8,928 nt of DNA from an uncultured Ktedonobacteraceae bacterium (GTDB lineage: Bacteria > Chloroflexota > Ktedonobacteria > Ktedonobacterales > Ktedonobacteraceae): contig CATPCK010000916.1 in NCBI GenBank assembly GCA_955652655.1, positions 1 to 8,928 on the forward strand. The letters run 5' to 3'. Positions 5,711 to 8,928 of the stretch are shown here, one piece after another (position 1 is the first letter of the stretch; every line of letters begins with the position of its first letter). The notes beneath the pieces were generated by a model that saw nothing but the letters and a program-made list of their open reading frames with translations, was not told the origin of the DNA and made no database searches. A program made the translations under genes and the position numbers.

Positions 5711-7645
5711 ATGCCCACACCACACGTTGCACCATATGGCTCCTGGAAATCACCTATAACCTCGGATTTGATTGTTACCGCGACAATTGGCCTTGGATCA
5801 ATCATACTCGATGATCCGGATATCTATTGGACCGAGTTACGCCCCTCGGAGGTCGGCCGCAATGTTATCGTGCGGCGAACGCCGGATGGACGGATAAGTG
5901 ATGCGCTTCCCGCTCCATTCAATGCGCGCACACGAGTTCACGAGTATGGCGGGGGCTCCTGCGTTGTTCACGATGGCACGATTTATTTCTCAAATGATGC
6001 CGATCAGCGGGTTTATCGCCTGGATCCAGGTTCCGCTCCACGACCAATCACGCCGGCAGAGAATCTGCGCTATGCCGATGCCGTGATTGATAGGCAGCGC
6101 AATCGCCTGATCTGTGTGCGTGAGGATCAAACTGTTGCTGGCCGCGAGGCAGTCAACACGCTGGTGAGCTTCGCGCTTGATGGGGAGGACCAGGCGCAGC
6201 AGGTGCTGGTGGCTGGCAACGACTTCTATTCCACGCCGCGTCTCAGCCCCGATGGTATGCACCTGGCCTGGCTGACGTGGAATCATCCCAATATGCCCTG
6301 GGATGGCAGCGAACTATGGCTGGGAGAGATTGGAGCGGATGGCTCGCTGCACCACACCAGGCAGATCGCTGGCGGCAGCAATGAATCCATTTTTCAGCCG
6401 GAGTGGTCGCCGGCAGGTATTTTACACTTCATCTCCGACCGCACGGGTTGGTGGAATCTCTATCGCTGGAACGGTGATAGCGCTACACCACTCTGTCCCA
6501 TGGAGGCAGAATTTGGCATCCCGCAGTGGGCCTTTGGCATGTCAACCTACTCGTTCGTCTCAAACGACAGAATCATTTGTAGCTATATGCAACAAGGCAT
6601 CTGTTCCCTGGGCAGTCTTGACATAACGACAGGAGAACTCAAACAGATCGACACGCCATATACCACCATCTGGTCTCCTGTCGCGGCGCGAGGACGCGTA
6701 CTCTTTGGTGGTGGCTCACCCGCTGAAGCAGCTACACTCCTGCAACTTGACCTGGCTACGGGCAACATCGAGGTATTGCGGCGTTCCAGTGAGATCGCGA
6801 TAGACAGCGCGTACCTCTCGATCCCGCAGCCAATCGAGTTCCCAACGGAGGGAGGTCTGACGGCTCATGCCCTTTTCTATCCACCGCGCAACCCCGACTA
6901 CACCGCGCCGGAGGGAGAATTGCCCCCGCTGCTGATCAAGAGCCATGGAGGCCCAACAAGCGCTACCAGCAGTATGCTCAAACTGAGTATCCAGTTCTGG
7001 ACAAGCCGCGGCATCGCCGTCCTCGACGTGAATTACGGTGGAAGTACAGGCTATGGGCGAGCTTATCGCGAACGGCTTGCTGGCAAGTGGGGTATCGTCG
7101 ATGTTGACGACTGTACCAACGGCGCTAAATACCTGGTGGAGCGAGGAGTGGTTGATGGGAGGCGCCTCATCATTACAGGTGGTAGCGCAGGAGGTTATAC
7201 CACCCTGTGTGCCATCACGTTCCGCAATGTTTTCAAAGCTGCTGCCAGCTACTTTGGCGTGAGCGATGTTGAAGCCCTGGTCAAAGACACACACAAATTC
7301 GAGTCGCGTTATCTAGATAAGCTGATTGGTCCTTATCCAGAGCGGCGTGATATTTACCAGGCGCGCTCGCCCATTCACTTCACCGAGCGCATCTCGTGTC
7401 CCGTGATCTTCTTTCAAGGACTGGAGGACCAGGTCGTTCCCCCCAGCCAGACCGAGTTGATGGTTGAAGCGCTGCGTGAGAAGGGGTTGCCTGTGGCATA
7501 TCTGCCCTTTGAGGGCGAGCAGCACGGCTTTCGGCGCGCCGAGAATATCAAGCGCTCACTCGACGCCGAGCTGTATTTCTACTCGCGCATTTTTGGCTTC
7601 CCTCTTGCAGAGCCAGTAGAACCGGTTCACATCAATAATTTGTAA
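5711..7645 (+). CDS. S9 family serine peptidase (dipeptidyl aminopeptidase/acylaminoacyl-peptidase type)
   Basis: A 644-residue peptidase of the prolyl oligopeptidase clan (S9C-like), which cleaves short peptides from their N-terminal side. The N-terminal part (about 20-365) is a beta-propeller with PD40-like elements, for example STPRLSPDGMHLAWL (174-188) and FQPEWSPAGILHFIS (228-242). It acts as a gate that keeps folded proteins out. The C-terminal alpha/beta-hydrolase (about 375-632) has SHGGP (411-415) near the oxyanion hole, NYGGSTGYGR (441-450), nucleophile Ser492 in GGSAGG, Asp573 in GLEDQVVP and His605 in EQHGF, giving a complete triad. There is no signal peptide, so it should be cytoplasmic. 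An in-frame TAA at 5702-5704 rules out a longer N-terminus. The ribosome site is weak (GAAAAGAGA, 5692-5700). It could be read through from the HAD gene 59 bases upstream. Exact peptide specificity is unknown. Confidence 0.94.
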   Translation: MPTPHVAPYGSWKSPITSDLIVTATIGLGSIILDDPDIYWTELRPSEVGRNVIVRRTPDGRISDALPAPFNARTRVHEYGGGSCVVHDGTIYFSNDADQRVYRLDPGSAPRPITPAENLRYADAVIDRQRNRLICVREDQTVAGREAVNTLVSFALDGEDQAQQVLVAGNDFYSTPRLSPDGMHLAWLTWNHPNMPWDGSELWLGEIGADGSLHHTRQIAGGSNESIFQPEWSPAGILHFISDRTGWWNLYRWNGDSATPLCPMEAEFGIPQWAFGMSTYSFVSNDRIICSYMQQGICSLGSLDITTGELKQIDTPYTTIWSPVAARGRVLFGGGSPAEAATLLQLDLATGNIEVLRRSSEIAIDSAYLSIPQPIEFPTEGGLTAHALFYPPRNPDYTAPEGELPPLLIKSHGGPTSATSSMLKLSIQFWTSRGIAVLDVNYGGSTGYGRAYRERLAGKWGIVDVDDCTNGAKYLVERGVVDGRRLIITGGSAGGYTTLCAITFRNVFKAAASYFGVSDVEALVKDTHKFESRYLDKLIGPYPERRDIYQARSPIHFTERISCPVIFFQGLEDQVVPPSQTELMVEALREKGLPVAYLPFEGEQHGFRRAENIKRSLDAELYFYSRIFGFPLAEPVEPVHINNL

Positions 7646-7719
7646 GTAGGGGCGCTGTAAATTGAAAGGTTGCTCTTCACTAAGTTTTAGGGTATGCTTT
7701 CTTAATAGACTTTTTATTC

Positions 7720-7753
7720 TACACTCCTTATCAAAGTGGTGTAAGAGGGTGTA
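7720..7753. repeat. Imperfect stem-loop downstream of the peptidase gene
   Basis: TACACTCCTTA (7720-7730) pairs with TAAGAGGGTGTA (7742-7753), with one G-T pair and one bulged base, around an 11-base loop. It lies 74 bases after the peptidase stop, just after a T-rich stretch. It could shape the 3' end of the peptidase mRNA, though no T-run follows the stem. Confidence 0.4.
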
Positions 7754-7795
7754 TGAAAAAGTTGGAGGCAAACGAGCGTCAAGGAAGGTGTCGAA

Positions 7796-7809
7796 GCCGA
7801 TCAATCGGC
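7796..7809. repeat. Short palindrome GCCGAT-CA-ATCGGC
   Basis: Two perfect 6-base arms flank a 2-base centre. This is more like a dimeric protein-binding site than an RNA hairpin, since the loop is too tight. It lies directly beside the next stem (7813-7831), so both may belong to one composite palindromic element. Confidence 0.4.
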
Positions 7810-7812
7810 GGT

Positions 7813-7831
7813 GGGCGCGGTGAACCGGCCC
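7813..7831. repeat. GC-rich stem-loop, REP-like
   Basis: GGGCGCGG (7813-7820) pairs with CCGGCCC (7825-7831) across the loop TGAA, with G7817 bulged. The following CTAC makes GCCCCTAC (7828-7835), the reverse complement of GTAGGGGC at 7646-7653. The stem resembles the one after dnaA (4796-4818) in its GGGCG start. Confidence 0.45.
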
Positions 7832-7845
7832 CTACGGCTGATCTA

Positions 7846-7879
7846 TGTATGGATTACCCACGATGTGGTAATCCATACA
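7846..7879. repeat. Stem-loop with perfect 13-bp arms
   Basis: TGTATGGATTACC (7846-7858) is the exact reverse complement of 7867-7879, with an 8-base centre. An alternative fold gives 15 pairs with one bulged C and a 3-base loop (GAT). No T-run follows. It stops 11 bases before a TTGACA box, the same hairpin-then-promoter order seen at 1591-1704, so it may insulate the nitrilase unit from the peptidase gene. Confidence 0.65.
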
Positions 7880-7890
7880 ATCTGTTCCGC

Positions 7891-7919
7891 TTGACAATGG
7901 GGTTGAAGGTGTTTACCAT
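7891..7919 (+). promoter_or_regulatory. Candidate sigma-70 promoter upstream of the nitrilase gene
   Basis: A perfect TTGACA (7891-7896) is followed after 17 bases by TACCAT (7914-7919), which matches TATAAT at four positions including the first A and the last T. Transcription would begin near 7926, giving a leader of about 250 bases before the nitrilase ATG. A purine-rich AAGGAGA (7926-7932) follows, but no reading frame starts sensibly after it. Confidence 0.45.
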
Positions 7920-8111
7920 GTTGAGAAGGAGAACATAGTAAGAGGAACAAGCGACGAAATGCGGCATCGATACTGACGCGATTACAGAACAAAGGGATTC
8001 GATTGGTGCCATCATCTCATTTGCAGATGCGCAGATGGGCTGTTTTATGTTGTTCTTATTGCTCCTTGCCCCAGACAGGACTTCCATCTTCCCCACAGCC
8101 GAGCTCCACCT

Positions 8112-8133
8112 GATCTTGCTACAAGAATCTTGT
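8112..8133. promoter_or_regulatory. Palindromic operator-like cluster before the nitrilase gene
   Basis: ACAAGA-A-TCTTGT (8121-8133) is a perfect palindrome with 6-base arms around one base. An extra upstream copy of ATCTTG (8113-8118) makes a second overlapping dyad CTTG-CTA-CAAG (8115-8125). Half-sites therefore alternate in orientation: TCTTG, CAAGA, TCTTG. The cluster ends 14 bases before an AT-rich TAATAT (8147-8152) and 44 bases before the start codon, a typical place for a repressor or activator site. No regulator gene is in view. Confidence 0.35.
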
Positions 8134-8177
8134 CCACAACTCTACTTAATATATGCTCAACGAAAGGATAGAGAAAG

Positions 8178-8928
8178 ATGCAGATTATTGTTGGTTTGTT
8201 GCAGATGACCGGGTGTGGCAATGAGCAGGAGATAACCAAAGCTAAAGGAGAAGAGTACTGCCGCAGAGCAGCAGCGATGGGAGCAGATATCGCGCTCTTT
8301 CCCGAACTGTGGACCATTGGTGCCAATTACTTCGTAGACCCCTACTGGGATAACTGTTACGATATCTGGAGGGGAAAGAACCAGTGGAGTAAAGAAGATC
8401 GACATCCAGACCAGGAGTTCCAAGAGCAGATTCAACGCTGGCATAGTCAGGCGATTGGGAGAGACGATCCCTATATAACGCATTTCAAGAGATTGGCACA
8501 AGAGTTGCAGATGGCAATCGCTCTCACCTACCTGGAAAGATGGCCGGGAGGGCCACGCAATACGGTATCGCTGATTGACCGGCACGGTGAGATCATTCTG
8601 ACCTATGCAAAGGTACATACCTGCGACTTTAACGCCGTCGAAGCCACCTGCACACCAGGAGACGACTTTCCAGTGTGCACACTGGATACAGTACGAGGAG
8701 GGGTGAAGGTTGGCACTATGATCTGCTACGACCGGGAATTTCCGGAGAGCGCGCGTATCCTGATGCTCAAGGGAGCAGAATTGATCCTGATCCCTAACGC
8801 ATGCGAAATGGAGTTAAACCGCAGTACGCAGTTGCGAACAAGGGCCAACGAGAATATGGTCGCAGTTGCCCTGGCAAACTATGCAGCACCGGATGCAAAT
8901 GGTCATTCCGCCGCCTTTGACCCGATTG
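8178..8928 (+). CDS. Nitrilase-superfamily carbon-nitrogen hydrolase (3' end outside window)
   Basis: The first 250 residues of a cytoplasmic amidase or nitrilase-type enzyme, which hydrolyses non-peptide C-N bonds of amides, ureides or nitriles through a Cys thioester. The Glu-Lys-Cys triad is visible: Glu43 in ALFPELW, Lys145 in YAKVHTCDF and Cys183 in MICYDREFPESAR. A further conserved Glu120 follows ALTYL. The N-terminal strand IIVGLLQM supports ATG 8178, and an in-frame TAG at 8169-8171 excludes a longer start. AAAGGA (8163-8168) lies 9 bases upstream. Between Glu43 and Glu120 is a long, charged, Trp-rich segment (about 55-95) that looks larger than in compact family members and may shape the substrate pocket. 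The frame is open to the last base, so the C-terminus is missing. The exact substrate (N-carbamoyl compound, omega-amide or other) cannot be told. Confidence 0.9.
   Translation, partial: MQIIVGLLQMTGCGNEQEITKAKGEEYCRRAAAMGADIALFPELWTIGANYFVDPYWDNCYDIWRGKNQWSKEDRHPDQEFQEQIQRWHSQAIGRDDPYITHFKRLAQELQMAIALTYLERWPGGPRNTVSLIDRHGEIILTYAKVHTCDFNAVEATCTPGDDFPVCTLDTVRGGVKVGTMICYDREFPESARILMLKGAELILIPNACEMELNRSTQLRTRANENMVAVALANYAAPDANGHSAAFDPI

Larger units (their letters stand above)
7646..8177. other. Gene-free region rich in stem-loops and candidate control sites
   Basis: These 532 bases hold no convincing gene. From left to right they contain GTAGGGGCGC (7646-7655), a bulged stem at 7720-7753, a 6-bp palindrome (7796-7809), a GC-rich stem (7813-7831), a 13-bp stem (7846-7879), a TTGACA promoter candidate (7891-7919), and a CTTG/CAAG palindromic cluster (8112-8133) ahead of the nitrilase gene. 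GTAGGGGC at 7646-7653 reappears inverted as GCCCCTAC at 7828-7835, so the segment between may be a decayed repeat element. The frames open here have no good start or ribosome site. Confidence 0.6.

Noticed and set aside
7670..7698. TTGCTC-N17-TATGCT as a promoter
   Set aside because: Spacing is right but the boxes match only 3 of 6 and 4 of 6 bases, and no gene follows closely.
7753..7938. 61-codon plus-strand open frame beginning with ATG
   Set aside because: It runs straight through three hairpins, has no clear ribosome binding site and resembles no protein; it is most likely a chance frame.
7854..8096. 80-codon minus-strand open frame
   Set aside because: It overlaps the hairpin and promoter region, has no recognisable domain and the opposite strand is equally open.
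8130..8138. TTGTCCACA, one mismatch from a DnaA box (also TTATCCAGA inside the peptidase gene near 7331)
   Set aside because: Isolated near-matches several kilobases from dnaA do not form a cluster, so they give no support for oriC.
7942..8213. About 90 open plus-strand codons with a hydrophobic middle
   Set aside because: There is no start codon near the purine-rich AAGGAGA, and it overlaps the start of the nitrilase gene in another frame. A decayed gene is possible but unsupported.
1..8928. CRISPR arrays, tRNA or rRNA genes, transposases, toxin-antitoxin or defence genes
   Set aside because: None was seen by reading both strands. The repeats present are isolated inverted repeats and one tandem pair.

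Overview
The window reads like a stretch of chromosome from a Gram-positive-like or otherwise unusual bacterium with moderately high GC. The best guess is a Ktedonobacteria-type Chloroflexota. That guess rests on the style of the proteins: a Hanks-type kinase, a PD40 propeller lipoprotein, an actinobacterial/chloroflexal-looking DnaA, and GC-rich palindromes between genes. It is an inference, not a proven assignment. All seven well-supported genes lie on the plus strand. Both ends of the window cut through sequence that continues outside.

Layout: 1-321 is an open frame entering from the left edge, of uncertain coding status. 385-1590 encodes a secreted lipoprotein with TolB-like PD40 beta-propeller repeats. 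Directly after its stop codon is a perfect 27-bp inverted repeat (1591-1657), then a near-consensus sigma-70 promoter (1676-1704) serving a soluble Ser/Thr kinase (1763-2758, TTG start). Next comes a repeat-rich gap (2759-2892), then ridA (2893-3279) and, 17 bases later, a complete dnaA (3297-4778, GTG start). A GC-rich hairpin separates dnaA from a HAD-IIA phosphatase (4866-5651), which is followed by an S9-family serine peptidase (5711-7645). A 532-base gene-free stretch (7646-8177) holds several stem-loops, a TTGACA promoter candidate and a palindromic site. A nitrilase-superfamily amidohydrolase starts at 8178 and runs off the right edge.

How the genes relate: ridA and dnaA are close enough to be co-transcribed, and the HAD and peptidase genes could be read through from them. 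The shared theme, if any, is housekeeping: replication initiation, detoxification of reactive enamines, phosphate-ester hydrolysis and peptide turnover. The lipoprotein and kinase look like separate transcription units. No defence system, mobile-element transposase, CRISPR array, tRNA or rRNA was seen.

The most notable points are a full-length dnaA outside the usual dnaA-dnaN context and without a DnaA-box cluster, the long perfect palindrome after the lipoprotein gene, and the hairpin and operator-like cluster ahead of the nitrilase gene. I did not find convincing evidence of a new multi-gene system.
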